From Caprimulgus europaeus (Eukaryota; Chordata; Aves; Caprimulgiformes; Caprimulgidae): a stretch of 64,000 nucleotides of DNA. The stretch spans positions 15,949,165 through 16,013,164 of the forward strand of contig OU015538.1 in the NCBI GenBank assembly GCA_907165065.1. Direction: 5' to 3'. The translations under genes and the position numbers were made by a program. Below the pieces are notes generated by a model. That model saw only the letters and a program-made list of their open reading frames with translations, was not told the DNA's origin and did no database searches. Below, piece by piece: positions 1-11,824 of the stretch (position 1 is its first letter; each line of letters opens with the position of its first letter).

Positions 1-3000
1 ATATATTATTTCATCCCTATATGTTGATCCAGACTTTAACCTAACATATGATTAAGATAACATGAACATCTTTTTAGCAGCAATATGTTCTTGTAAAATG
101 CACGCTTCATTGCTGAATTAAAACTAGTTATCTGCAACTTCTGCTGAAGTAAGCAAGGAAATGTCACATGGAAGCTGCAGAGATGAGAGAGGGTGAAGAT
201 CATGATAACTGAAACTACCAGAGGAACTAAAATAAGAATTTAAATACAAAGATTGGAATTTGGCCAGCAGATCTAGGTTAATGGTCTTACCCTGGAAAAA
301 AACTTCATAGCAAGTGTTTAGTGCCTAGGTTTTACAACTCATCTTTGATAGCTAGTGATCAACTGCACTGCAAAGCTGGCTTTGTTTCAGGGTCAAAGTC
401 TGAAGGAGCGGAAAAGGGCAAGAGCAATGTATAGCATTGCCAGCTTTCCTCTGTAAACCTGGACTGTTCCTCAGAGGTGTCCCAGAATCAAAATACGTAG
501 CCCAAAATACAGCTTCAGGTCTTCAAAACATTTAGAGATATTTAGATGTAAAGCAAAATACCAGCACAATCTAGATTTGAGTTTGTCACTGCCATAGGGT
601 TCAAATAATTAAACACAACACTTGTGATATATCCAATTAAAACTTTGTCAGCCACAAAAGCTTAGAAACACAAACCTGTCCCAGTCTACATTCAACAAAA
701 TGAAAACCAGTTAGCTAAATACCATAAGACTCAGTGGGAACATTGACATATGTATGCAAGTTATTTTAATTAGACTATACGAGAGAGACACACACAATCT
801 GCTCCCTTATGAAAACCCAGATGTAGGCTTAGTACATACTACACCTAGAGTGAGGAACACTACCAAATGCTAGAGACTTCTCAGGAAAACATTCCAGTCA
901 GCAATCTCTGGAAAAATCAACATTCCTTTCTAAATTTCTAGGCCAGTCCAGCCTGTCCTGCATTCACCCTGAAATGACTCTTGTGGGCAACCAGTCAGTT
1001 ACTCCAGTCAGCTCTCCTACCTGCTTTTATTTAAAGTATCAGCAAACACTCAGATATTTTTGACATCAGCAGGTGGAAGAGCCTCATTATTTTGCAGACC
1101 TAAACCCACAGCTTAATTAGCAACATAAACATCTATAAGAGAACAAAAGGTGAGGGACAGCTTGTTTAACTGAGCCGCCATTAAATGATTGCCTAAATGT
1201 ATGTGCAGTGATCTACCTGCTATAGCAAGTTGTCCTCTTTCTCCCATATCCTTCTCTGCAACGGTGCCAGGTTCACAGCGTGGGTATCTTACTGAGTTAA
1301 ATGAGTAGCATGGGGTGCCTTATCTGCAAAAACACACTTTCCCACTGCTCATGGTATTATGAGATTCACACGAGTCATTGCAAATTTTGCTGACTCGAGT
1401 TTTGTGAAAAAAATAATTAGAATAAGTCGCATTACCAACCAGTAGTTTGAGAAACTTCAAATGAGAACACAGATTAGCAGCTCACTCAAGTAAGGAAGAT
1501 TCTCAGTACTGGTGGAGCTTCTGCCTTCTGAGAAAGAATAACCAGATGAAGCACATTGCCCCAGAGCCAGGGTGGTACAGAAAGAATGACTTGCAGCACA
1601 TCACAGAACTGCACAGCATGAGACAAGCATTTTGTAACTTTACCAACTGAAAGTCACATTTCTTTCTAAAATGGGTGGAAGTCAATAAATTCCTATGGAT
1701 AGAAGTAGTTAATTGATTTTGCTGCCACCTGTGAGCCAAAGTAAGCCGTGAGTATAATATTACTTACTGGTTTCTTCACACTATTGCGAATATTTCACAC
1801 AAGAGAACTCTACACAAATTATTCTAGTCTTGTGTCTTTTTATTGCTGCTAATAGCTTGTTTCAACAAAGAGCCAGACATTCCAAAATTGATGGGAAGAA
1901 TATTGACATTGGCTTAATAAATCCTTCCAACCAGAAAGAGTTGAACAAAGTGAAATAGGTTACAGTTTTCCTTGTGGACCTGTTCCATAATTAAGGAGCT
2001 TGGGGCAGATTTTAAAGACCGAGAATTCCAAAACACGTGTCAGTTTGTAATTCCTCTGATCATTTCTTCTCTCAGTGTGCCCCTCTATCATCTAAATACC
2101 TTTGAAAGTCTGCCCCTTGAACTTATCTTTCCTTGGCAATTTATCTCTGTGCATATCCTTTTTGATATGTGCAAAGCTTAGGTATACTACATACTGATGG
2201 CTAAAAGTGATGGGCTGCAGAAATGAAGCTTTAACTAAGATACAATCAGAAAATCTGGAAAACTACAGTGACAAGGTTGCCTCAGTAGCTTGTTCCAAGA
2301 TTAGTGGTATGCAAAGTTAAGGTTTTAAGACAGCCTGAAGTTTTTCAGATATTCAGAACATAAATTGTGTGGCCTTGAATTCAGCCCATCACTGACAGCT
2401 TAGCACCACTTGACTGCCAGAGCCAGACTAATTTTTATAATGATTGTTAATATTGGTTGCATAATAAGCTCACATGTGAACCTCACATGCAATCTTGGTT
2501 AATACTTAGGTAACAATGTAGTAGCAAAACAGGAGACGTTTTAGAGGCAGAGGTAGGAAAGGGAGGACTCACCCACTTTGTGATCTGTGTCACACGGTGT
2601 AATATCGCTCCATCTTGCTCAGCTGTATAAAGAACAGGAAAACAACATTTTCTTAAGAGATCCAGGTTTTCTAAGACAGGAGTATCTGGAGGACAACAGA
2701 ATAGCAACAGGGTCTGTCATACTGGTGAAAGATGGATAAATGCTTTTGAAGCTCTTTGTGGGCACTTGACAATGAATCTCAGAGGTAGAGTGTGAAAAAA
2801 ACGCCAAACATTGCAATTTCCACAGTCTTGTAGATAGAGCTGTAGTTGATAAGACCTATAAGAAGATCTTTAAAAACACACCTTTACAAGTAAATTTCTT
2901 TCTATCCAGGGAATTAATGTAAGAAGGTAATTTTCTAACCACTTCTTCCTCTGCCAGGCATTTTGCTTTCTGAAGGACAAGCCCATGTTCAAGCAGACTG

Positions 3001-5087
3001 GGATTTACAAAAATCTTAACAAGCACAAAGGATTTTTTCTAAACCCTTCTCTGCTCTGTTGCATGTAGAGTTTTCCCTGCTTCATTCTCCTTTTATTCTC
3101 TCTCCTACACGATACCTCTTATCTCTCCTTTGCTCAGTCTCTGTGACTGGTCCCTCTCAAAACTCTGCATATCTGCTTGGCCCATTGCCTCAGCTGTAGG
3201 GACAAAGCTCTGCTCGCTGGTATCTCTCAATCGTGAAGCGTTAAGCTTAGGGCACTTTTGGGAAAGATGCAAGCCTATCTCATCTGCCTTCTTGTCTACC
3301 TGGAATGCCATAGTCAGAAAGGGATAACAGAGACATTTGGGACTGAACAGGAGCCTTCCCACACAGCAGGAAATCATGCTGAGGAATGTTGTCTTACATC
3401 AAAGGAGTAACTAAATTTTCACTCTGTAAATAGCTGGACCTTTCATTATGCCAGCAAATGAATAGTGAGGATGGGTGGGAAGACTGGATTCCAGCCTGAT
3501 CTGAAAATCGTTTCTGAGCTACAGGAATGACGCTGCTTTGAGGCTGCTGGCTGACAGAAAAAAATGTGGCTTTTACATGTGAGGAGGGGGTATGAGGAGA
3601 AAGCTCTGGTGCTTGGGCCGTGCATAAAAGGCCTGAAGCTTTGTTTCTCTAATTTTCATCTCAGTGAAAATTTCCTCTCCCCAGGTTATAGAAAACACAG
3701 GTTTATTCCGAATGGCTGTTTGTTCAAGAACAGTTTTCTTTGAAGTTCTGTCAAACGGTCTCTGTGAAAACTGCTGAAAATTCCAGTACCACTGCTTTAG
3801 AAATGGGCTTTTCATAAGCAAATATCAAATTACCTTGCTATCTTCATATGAGGCATTGTTCAGTAAATAAAGAGTACTGATAATTGACAGAAAAGCTAGA
3901 TATCCAAATTCCAGAAGGTGAAAAAAATTCCTCTGTACTGGCCCTTTGATTCCATCCCAATGCAGCTGAACTCTGCATACAGAGAACTTCTATTTAAAAA
4001 CCAGCAACAAAATATCCTTTTCTTCCCTTTGTACATTTTTCTGCTTTGTGTTAGGGAGTTGTACCGACTTTGTGGAGTCATTGCAGTTGCTTGTAAATGA
4101 TGTATGAAAAGAAAAATTGCTGTCCTTTCCATGCACCAAGAGAATACTGACAGCTCTCAGCAAACCCAAGTATGCTGCTTGTTTGTATTAAATTCAAACT
4201 CATCAAGTAAAGATCCTGAATTGAAAGATAATTCTCATCCATCTAATTATCTCTATTGCTACTTCAAAGGAGACACATTTCAGGAGAGTCTTTCTTTGTC
4301 CCTTTATGACCCCCACCAACCCACCTTCAGGCTTTGGTGGGCATCCGGCCTCTGGTCAGGGTCAACCCACCACAAGGTTATAAAGATTTTATTTTTAAAG
4401 GACAGGATTCAAGGTTTAGAGGGTAAAGCTTGGGGAGGGGGATTTCTGAAGGCTTGGGTATGGTTCTATCTGACACCACAAGTAAAAATTCCTCGAAAAC
4501 CTAATCTTACACCCAGAGAAGCCAGTAGCACAGTTGTAAAAACCAGAAAAAGCCCCCCTGACAGAGACTGAGCCAAACTCTGCTGCTTTCCCTCTTAAAT
4601 TCACCCTCTCTTGGTCCAGTGGGAAATCCAACCTATTCTGTATAGGTACTTGATTTTCACAGTAATTAAAGACTTCACTGTGTAACTGCAGGACTCTCTT
4701 ATTTAAAAAAAAGAAACAAAAACCATTAGTACGGTCCCTCATTCCCTAGGAACACCCCAAGATGCAGTACCTGCATTTGGCTGGCTGTTTTTTAGACTGC
4801 TGCAATACAATTTTTTGAAAGGGAGATAGGCTGAATGCAGCACACTGTCTCACTCTCAGCTACAGGTGAGACTGCAGCCTCTGTTGTTGCAGCTTTGCTG
4901 ATTTCAAAGCCTCAGAATTACAGCTGTGCTTTTCTCCCTGCTATGCCATTTGATTAGGGGGAAAGCCACCACAGTTCTGCTCTCCCGCATTATAGCATCT
5001 TTAACACATTGCCAGCCAGCTGACAAAATGACTCTTAAGCATAAAATACTCCATCTTCTCAAAGCTGCATGGAAAGGGGAATGCAGA
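1..5087. other. Non-coding AT-rich sequence, no gene seen
   Basis: Open frames here are short and conflict between strands. The longest, 155 codons at 4104-4571 on +, has no recognisable domain, and a 108-codon frame on the opposite strand (4416-4742) overlaps its end. The only structure that stood out is the AP-1/Maf-like inverted repeat at 1371-1397. No interspersed repeat was recognised, though old ones may be too decayed to see. Confidence 0.6.
1371..1397. promoter_or_regulatory. Inverted AP-1/Maf-like half sites (candidate)
   Basis: CGAGTCA at 1371-1377 is repeated as its exact reverse complement TGACTCG at 1391-1397. The spacer holds a second small inverted repeat, GCAAA-T-TTTGC (1380-1390). 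On + the right arm reads TTTTGCTGACTCG, close to an AT-flanked Maf half site joined to an AP-1 core. The symmetry is directly visible; binding is inference and a chance match is possible. Confidence 0.25.
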
Positions 5088-5128
5088 TTTTTTTTTTTAC
5101 CTCTTTTTTTTTTTTTTACTTCTTTTTA
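5088..5128 (+). repeat. T-rich low-complexity tract
   Basis: Two T runs (11 T at 5088-5098 and 14 T at 5104-5117) are separated by ACCTC and followed by a shorter T run. No retroposed body was recognised next to it, so this is simple low-complexity DNA. Confidence 0.85.
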
Positions 5129-8100
5129 ATGCTTAAATAAGCAGCCTATTCTTTCAGAGACACGAACTGCCCTCCTTAGCTACCTTCTCTAACATGCTGT
5201 TCCACTATAGAGGCATGTAAATAAATTACCTTATTTTTCCCATGTGAATAACACACTGACATTTAATTCTAACTGATGCTTTAGGGGGGAAATATGGCAA
5301 GAACTGGGTCAGAGAAAGTATTCTCCTGCCGTTTGGAGTGAGTAGCAAGGAAGAAACAGATGGCAGCTTTCCCTTCTTTCTGAAGCAATAGTGTCTTAAA
5401 GCTCTTGGATGCTGTATTCTTAAATCTATAAAGAGGTTTGAGAGTGCCTGTATATGAGAGGTTGGCAAGGGTGTACTCATTTGTGGGAAGCATTCCTGCT
5501 CTGGATAGGGTAAAAAATGACAAGGCAATAAATGGTTGGGACAGTTGGACTGTAGGTTTGCAATGCTCTGCACTGACCAGGTACATTTAGATTTCAGCTC
5601 AGCAGGTGCGTATTAGAGGGAAAAAAATAAAGAAATATCTCTAACAAAAAAATTCATCTCAAAAAATCACCCCTGTGAATGCTTTTCCATTATTGCTTTT
5701 GATCCCACATCACCTCCCCCCTTGTCTCCCTGGGGGTTTTGGAAAGAAAGCTAAAAGAGCTTCAGCAGACAGTGAACCTTCACCTCCTTCCTGCCTGCTC
5801 TACTCCTGCAAGCCATTCTCCAAAGGGATGTACGGGCAGGCTTGGAAGTCAGACACAAAGAAGTCCAGGTAGAAAATCCATCCAAAGCCAGCATAAAATA
5901 CTGCACACACTCATCTCAATTTTTCCACAGCAAACCAGTTCCAGAGAGCAGTGATCATCTTCTGTTGCAGTCCACCTCAACCTGGACTGGACAAAACAAT
6001 ATTGCAGAAATCCTGTTTTAAGACTTTTCAGGTGAGTCACGTTTTGTCGTCTGTGCTGTGTGGAGCTGTGATGTCTGTCCACAGAAATACCCAGTCGGGC
6101 TCACGACCCACTGTGTCAGACTGTATGAAAACAGTTTTAGTGAGAAAAGAGAGTATGGAATGATTAAAGGTGTTTGGCAGGAAACTTTGCACCTTTTTTA
6201 ACACTCCCTGCATCATTCATCTCTTCTGTAGTTCACGAGTTTAGATCTCATCAAAGCCTTCAGTGACTGAAAACTGTTGCCAGTTCTTGCCTGCTCCAAG
6301 TAGCTACTGTGGTCTAGGCATAAGTACAAGGAAAATTACCAATTTAATTAGCTCCAGTGCTGCTGCTCTGTGGTGTTTCCTTTGTCTTCAGTGGCCTGTG
6401 AGGTTTCTCTGAGTCACCCAGAGGCTACACAGGTCCCTCTGTACAGCCTGAAATGCAGTCAGGGTGCAGGCAGTTTTCCCACCCTCACTCTCTCCTGTCC
6501 TACACATGGGAGGGAATATTAGAAATTAGGCTTTTCATGCTGTATCTTCTTCAGGAAAGAACATATTTCAAAATCACATTCATGAATACACTGACCAAAG
6601 CACATCAAGTTTTTGTAACGAGAAAGGCAAATTACAACATTAATTCAATTATAGTGGCTATAGGGTGGATAATGGCCTTTGAGCTACATTGCTGTCTCTC
6701 CAGCATCTCTCAGAATCATTATGTAATGATTCAAACGTAATTCAAATAATAGAAATAAGAGGCTTAAGGTTTGCTCTAGAGCAGATCTTCTGGCCTACTG
6801 AGTAACAATTGCAATAGTTTGTTTTTTGACTGAGATCTCAAAAGTCTTACCTTGCAGGTGTCTTTTTACTTACTTTACCAGTAAGTAAAACCAAACTACT
6901 TCACAATACACTTGGTTGCACCCCTACAGAATTGTTTAGTGCACTTTAAAGGCCCGAGTCTGCGGGGCTCCTACTGTGGGGGGGCACTAGGAAAACGAGG
7001 TTTTCTAAGTAAAGATGAAGAAGTGACTTTCTGTTTGCAAGAGTTTTTCTGCTTTGCTGGGCAAACAGCTCGTTGTTCGAGTTTGTATGCTCGTGTTTAC
7101 TTAAACTTGACATGGTTGATCTCTGTGACAATCACACACGAATATGTACATCAAACTGTGTTTGCATAAAGCAACTTGAAGTTAATTAAGAAATGTAGAA
7201 AGATTTAATTTGGATTTACACTTCTAAATTAGCTAAAAAATAGAGTTATATTTTCCTATCTATACCAGTTCTTGAATAAGGAATTACATATTTCAAACTT
7301 GTATTTAACTTCATCCATTCACACATACAATTACTATGGCCTTATGATTACAGTAGAGGCATCATGCCAGACTTCCTAGGTGACATTTGTATTTTTGCCA
7401 AGTCATTAACTTTACATCAAATTAATTTTCAATCTCCTGTACCTCCTGAAGGCTTAGCGTATTTGTTTGGTCAATCAGTTCTTGTAAATCACAGATTCAT
7501 CTAAGACCTGGTTGTAGTTTTGCCACTGGAACATATCACGGTCCTAAATATCAGCTCAGGAACAGCACTGCCTTGTATAAGGTAAAGAACAAGTGCTTTA
7601 GGTGACAGAGGCTCCAGCTTTACATTGTCTGTACCTTTAAGGAAGCATATACAACACAACTACATATGGTGCTGATTGTAAGACAGTTTGCTATAGGTAG
7701 CCAACACATGGTATAAACTTATTTCAGATGTTTTTAAAGTATCATATATAAAACAGTAAAGAAAGTACAGCTATCTGGCATTCTTGTGAAGGCTGGAAAA
7801 TTGGACGTTATGTATAAAATATTTAAGAAATGTAGTTTTGATGTGATATTTTCCATGTGTTTTTGTCTGCAAGTGGAGAGGTGGATGGGATTCCCAGAGA
7901 GTCTCTTTTATAGATTCTGCTGACAGCTCTACAGATCCACTTCCTTTCAAGCCCTGTTGGTTCTCTTTTTTAAGGAAAACACAAAACAAAACAAAACTGA
8001 TACATCTTCTGCAAACTTTACAAAGGAAAATAAAATCAACTTTGCCTACAGAGAAGTTTGTTTTTAACCATTTCATTTTTATGTGATCTCATTAACTCTG

Positions 8101-8311
8101 GGTGCCCTGGAGCACCAGACACTTGTAGAAATGAAAAACCAGGGACTTCTGCCTTCATAAAAAACCTGTCCCTAGCCACCAACATTAAGCATGACAGTCT
8201 CACAGAGCTGAGCTGCTGGTCGGTTTGGATGTCTTTGAGACAACATATGATAGACAAAAGAATATATGAAGCCTTTTTAAAATCTATACCATTCCTTTCA
8301 TTTGAACCCCC
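5129..8311. other. Non-coding sequence, no gene seen
   Basis: There are many short open frames, all under about 120 codons and overlapping on both strands (for example 5226-5573 and 5281-5586 on - in different frames). None encodes a recognised domain. The stretch holds the 11-bp hairpin at 6865-6891. The AT-rich part around 7360-7500, with TTAATT and ATTAAC words, could be conserved non-coding DNA but nothing proves it. Confidence 0.6.
6865..6891. other. Perfect 11-bp inverted repeat with 5-nt loop
   Basis: TTTTACTTACT (6865-6875) and AGTAAGTAAAA (6881-6891) are exact reverse complements around a TTACC loop. The AT-rich stem is too short for a typical microRNA precursor. It could be a cruciform, a decayed MITE core or chance. 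Confidence 0.7.
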
Positions 8312-8393
8312 AGATTTCCCTGCCATGGCAGGGGGGTTGGAACTAGATGATCTTTATGGTTCCTTCCAAACCAAACCATTCTATGATTCTATA
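8312..8393 (+). mobile_element. CR1 LINE 3' end, strongly 5'-truncated
   Basis: The CR1 tail is read in order: CCCTGCCATGGCAGGGGGG, then TTGGAACTAGATGATCTTTA, then TTCCTTCCAAACCAAACC, then ATTCTATG-type octamers to about 8393. Only about 80 bp remain, so none of the reverse transcriptase frame is present. Truncation at the 5' end is normal for CR1 in birds. The copy is close to the common avian consensus, suggesting a moderately young insertion. An open frame at 8058-8456 crosses the element, which argues against that frame being a gene. Confidence 0.93.
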
Positions 8394-9779
8394 TCTAGTG
8401 GCTGGGAACTACGAAACTTCATTATTAAAACCAAAATATCTAGCTGTTCAGTGTGACTTCTTTTATGATTTACTCCTCACTCTACCGTTGTGTGCTTCAA
8501 TTGACTTTGCTTTTATGAGGAGTTATCAGCTGAGTTTTAAGCTAATCACTGCTAGGCACCTGACTGTTCTGCAAAGAGCAGTACATGTACTGTCAGGAAA
8601 AAGCAGAGGGATGGAGGAAAGACTTCTGGCCGCTACTTTGATCTCTGCTACTGATTTTCTACATACCATTTGAGAAGCTGTGTAACTTCACTATTCCCCA
8701 GCCTTATACTTAATTTGCAAACCAATTGTGAAAGTCAGTGTTTAGGAAGCATTTTGAGATCCATGGATTAAAAGTTTCAAAAAGTTTTCCAAGTTTCACT
8801 TCCTGTAACTACCAGGTATTATTATCAGCTATAATCTCCTTGTCAGTGTTAGGGGAAGAGGTAGAGGGGGATGGGGAACAATCAATAACAATACAAATCA
8901 TCTACCTTCATGCTCTTCTAAATTTATGGCCCCTATCATAGGTTAATGGTGGTCTTACGTTCATTGGTGTCTGTCATAAATTAAAGGTGCTGCTGGAGAT
9001 TGGCACAATACAGGAAGAGGTTGACAAATCCAGGTATCAGCCTAAAATTGTAATGCCAATGCTACTCAGAAGGAAAGAGGAAATAGTCCTTCCTCTGTTG
9101 TAATTGCCATTCTGCTATCTCACTAGTCTCAATGAGCATCCCTGATGGTAGATGCCCTCTTGCATGAGTGAGTTATGTCTAACACACCAACAACTTTGTA
9201 GAGGTCTGAGTAGGCAATGAATCTGAAATCTTTCTACAGTTGACTCATATGAAGGTGGAACCACAAGACATTTTGACTTTATATATCTGCTCCTGCCCAC
9301 CAAGATCTGAATGCAAACACAAAATAGTTGGTAAAGTTCCCTTTTACCAGTGATTTGGACTCCCTCTGCAAAGCTCACTACAAGCTAGCAGCACTGCCAG
9401 CATCAGTTTTTAAAAGCTTTACCCTGAATCACTGATGCTTGTTGTATCAATCCCTGTAAATAGTGGTTTATAGTATTAGTCAGGTTTTATGTGTTAGGAC
9501 AACCGCTGCATAATATTGGTGTCACTACTGAAGCTTTTGCAGGGTGTAGTCAAGAATATGGTCCTCATCTCAGCTGAAATAGTAAAACAACCACCTAAGA
9601 AACGACTGGGTTTGCATTTTAGGAGTCACCTGAACAAAAATTTTAAAAGTTCTAAGTAAGATTTCCAGTTCAGCTATTTATGGGTTGCCTTTTTAACTCC
9701 TGTTTGCAAACACTTGTTCACACTGGGTTTTTTTAACAAGGTCCCAAATGTTTACATAAGCAAGGTGTCAGAAGGCAGC
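8394..9779. other. Non-coding sequence, no gene seen
   Basis: Only open frames under 90 codons, without recognisable domains, except the tail of the 108-codon frame at 8347-8673 that begins inside the CR1 fragment. No repeat was recognised. AT-rich and CpG-poor by eye. Confidence 0.6.
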
Positions 9780-10430
9780 TTGTTTCACAGGTGGATTTCA
9801 CCTGTGTAGAAGCTCATACATTACAAAACCAGTGTAGCCTGCCTGGAAGCCTGGCAAATGAGGAGGAAGCCCCTCTGTTCCAGGATCCAATCCGTCACAG
9901 ACAAAAACCAGCCTGCCTCCATCCATCAGCGGAGCCACGCTGATTTTCAGCAGCTGGCAATCTGGCCCCATATGTCTTAGCTGACCAGTCACATAGCACA
10001 ACTAATGAACAGTCACAGCAAAAGATTAATGAACTCTGGACCACAAATCACCCATGCAAATGACCCCGGGATGACTAGTGTTTGTGAACAGTGAACACAA
10101 GTGCAGCTTCTCGCACAGTTTACAATTGAGCCGCAGAGCCCATGTGAAACAACGCCGATGTGAAAACCCCGGCGGGACAGAGCCATTATCGCAAGATTTC
10201 AAACCACAGAGACGAGAGCAATGCATACAAATTTGATCAGGAAATCAAATGCAAATTTTGCCTCAAAAAAACCTGGTGAATAATAAGTTTGCCAAGAAAC
10301 GCTATTTTAGGAAGATTGTAACCACCCATGAATTCAGATTGAATTTGATAAAACTTCTGGATCTAAACAAAGAAGAAATATTTCCAGTACATGCAAAATA
10401 TTTAATGCTGTTATTTTTCAAGGTAAGTGT
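9780..10430. promoter_or_regulatory. GC/CpG-raised segment with two POU octamers (candidate regulatory DNA)
   Basis: CpG dinucleotides, scarce nearby, become frequent, especially at 10110-10215. Two exact POU octamers ATGCAAAT lie at 10054-10061 and 10249-10256, about 195 bp apart, with a related word ATGCATACAAAT between them near 10211. Homeodomain-type ATTAAT and CTAATG words are also present (about 9999-10030). This mix resembles vertebrate enhancers or conserved non-coding elements, but conservation cannot be seen from one genome. A short frame at 10249-10473 runs into a splice-donor-like CAAG|GTAAGT (GT at 10423), noted separately. Confidence 0.3.
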
Positions 10431-11640
10431 TATGGGTTTTTATTTTTTAGTGAGACTTCTACTTATGATTTGAATACCTTATCTTAAAATGGCAATAGAA
10501 AGTGTTTATCATCCTGATACAAAATGAAACATTTAATTTTGGACCAAGTTGTTCAACTTGGATCAAATCTGGATCTTCACCCCTAGTAATAAGAACATAC
10601 ACACCATATATCTGTGTACATGTGGGTGTATGAACACTTTCCTTTCAACTGGTTAGGCCAATGAAGTAGAAAACCATTCTGACAGCTCTGCACAAATATT
10701 TCTATCAAAATGGCAAACCCTTTCCTTCAGAGCCAGAACAGGCAAAAATTCCATTTGGTTTTCTGAGCCTTAGCAGATCTCCAGCCTCGCACTACGTCCT
10801 CATACTCCTGGCCCTGCGTGTCCAGCTGAACAGATCTGGTGGGTGCACAGCATCCCCAGAGGTGCCTAGGCAGGTTGGAAAGTCCACATTTCTCCAAGCC
10901 TGAGAGGCCCTGAAAGTCTCTCAGCATCTGGGACTGCATCAGCTAGGATGCCATGGATCCTCCATGGTCAACTGAGCAAGTGATTTTTGGAAACCTCTTC
11001 ATTTGACCGGAGCAGGGTGCCAGGGGAGGATTGAAACTGTTATTACACCAGGTTGAAGCAGGGAGAATCAGATGGTATCTGGGAAGTTGCAAGAGTATGG
11101 AACAAAAATTCAAGATGAGTTTTGTAGTTGCTAAATTTAGCTTGCTCCTCCGAGGCACCAGCCTTCAGGGATTTGTGCTGTGGGAAATAAAGCGGCAGGT
11201 GCCTGTGGAGGGGAATTTGCTTCTGCTCTCCTGAAAGCCTTCCTGAAATGTGCTGTGGGGAAAGACAAGAGGACAGAGGAGGACTGACATTGGAACAATT
11301 CTTTCCAAAGTCTGGAGTTTAATTTGCCCTAAAATGAAGCAATTTGTCATTGGGTGCAAAGCACTGCTTCTGACCTTTAACATCTACAATGTATACATCA
11401 AATAACTTATCTTCTGTCACATTCCCCTTTCCCCTCTTCACTTTGGAAATATTGCGGAATACGTGTGGAAATAATCACATAAAAACCAAGCAGTCACTGC
11501 AGGTTTTCTACCAAACAGGATACAAACCTCTTGGTTAACAGCAATGTCACAAAGAAGCTGTAAAACCCCCAAAGTCATTTCCTCCTTCTAATTCACAATG
11601 ACATTAACAAGATCTGAACCCTGACCTGCAGGTGACTAAA
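10431..11640. other. Non-coding sequence, no gene seen
   Basis: Short overlapping frames on both strands (such as 11031-11234 on + against 10943-11158 on -) have no recognisable domain. No repeat was recognised. GC content seems slightly raised from about 10,780 to 11,300. Confidence 0.6.
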
Positions 11641-11644
11641 TTAT

Positions 11645-11657
11645 GTTGCTAAGCAAC
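11645..11657. promoter_or_regulatory. RFX-type X-box palindrome
   Basis: GTTGCTAAGCAAC consists of two exact inverted half sites, GTTGCT and AGCAAC, around one A. This matches the RFX-family X-box pattern (RYYNYY, 1-3 nt spacer, RRNRRY), used for example at ciliary gene promoters. It sits about 30 bp before the CpG cluster at 11688-11824. Site quality is directly visible; use as a promoter element is inference. Confidence 0.5.
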
Positions 11658-11687
11658 TACACTTTCAAAAAAGAGAGAGCAAAGGAG

Positions 11688-11824
11688 CGAGCGGTACGCA
11701 CGCACCAGGCTGCCGGGATGGGGTAAATACGCTTCGTGCCCAACTCCCCCCGCCTGAGCTCCAGTGTGGGAGCTGCCTCCCCCTCTGCCGGGGAAAGGAT
11801 CGGGGTTCCTGACAGGTCTACACG
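11688..11824. promoter_or_regulatory. Small CpG cluster, possible promoter or enhancer core
   Basis: Eleven CpGs were counted in about 136 bp (at 11688, 11692, 11697, 11701, 11713, 11730, 11735, 11751, 11789, 11801 and 11823), the densest group noticed in the window. The segment is GC-rich, contains C runs, and is flanked by an X-box upstream and a TATAAAT word at 11943 downstream. It is shorter than formal CpG-island limits. No exon could be attached to it, so an alternative promoter, lncRNA start, orphan CpG island or enhancer all remain possible. Confidence 0.4.

Noticed and set aside
4104-4571. 155-codon open frame on +, the longest in the window
   Set aside because: No recognisable domain, no clear promoter or splice context, and an overlapping open frame on the opposite strand. 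A length of this order is expected by chance in 64 kb.
8058-8456. 132-codon open frame on +
   Set aside because: Runs straight through the CR1 3' tail at 8312-8393, so it cannot be an intact host coding frame.
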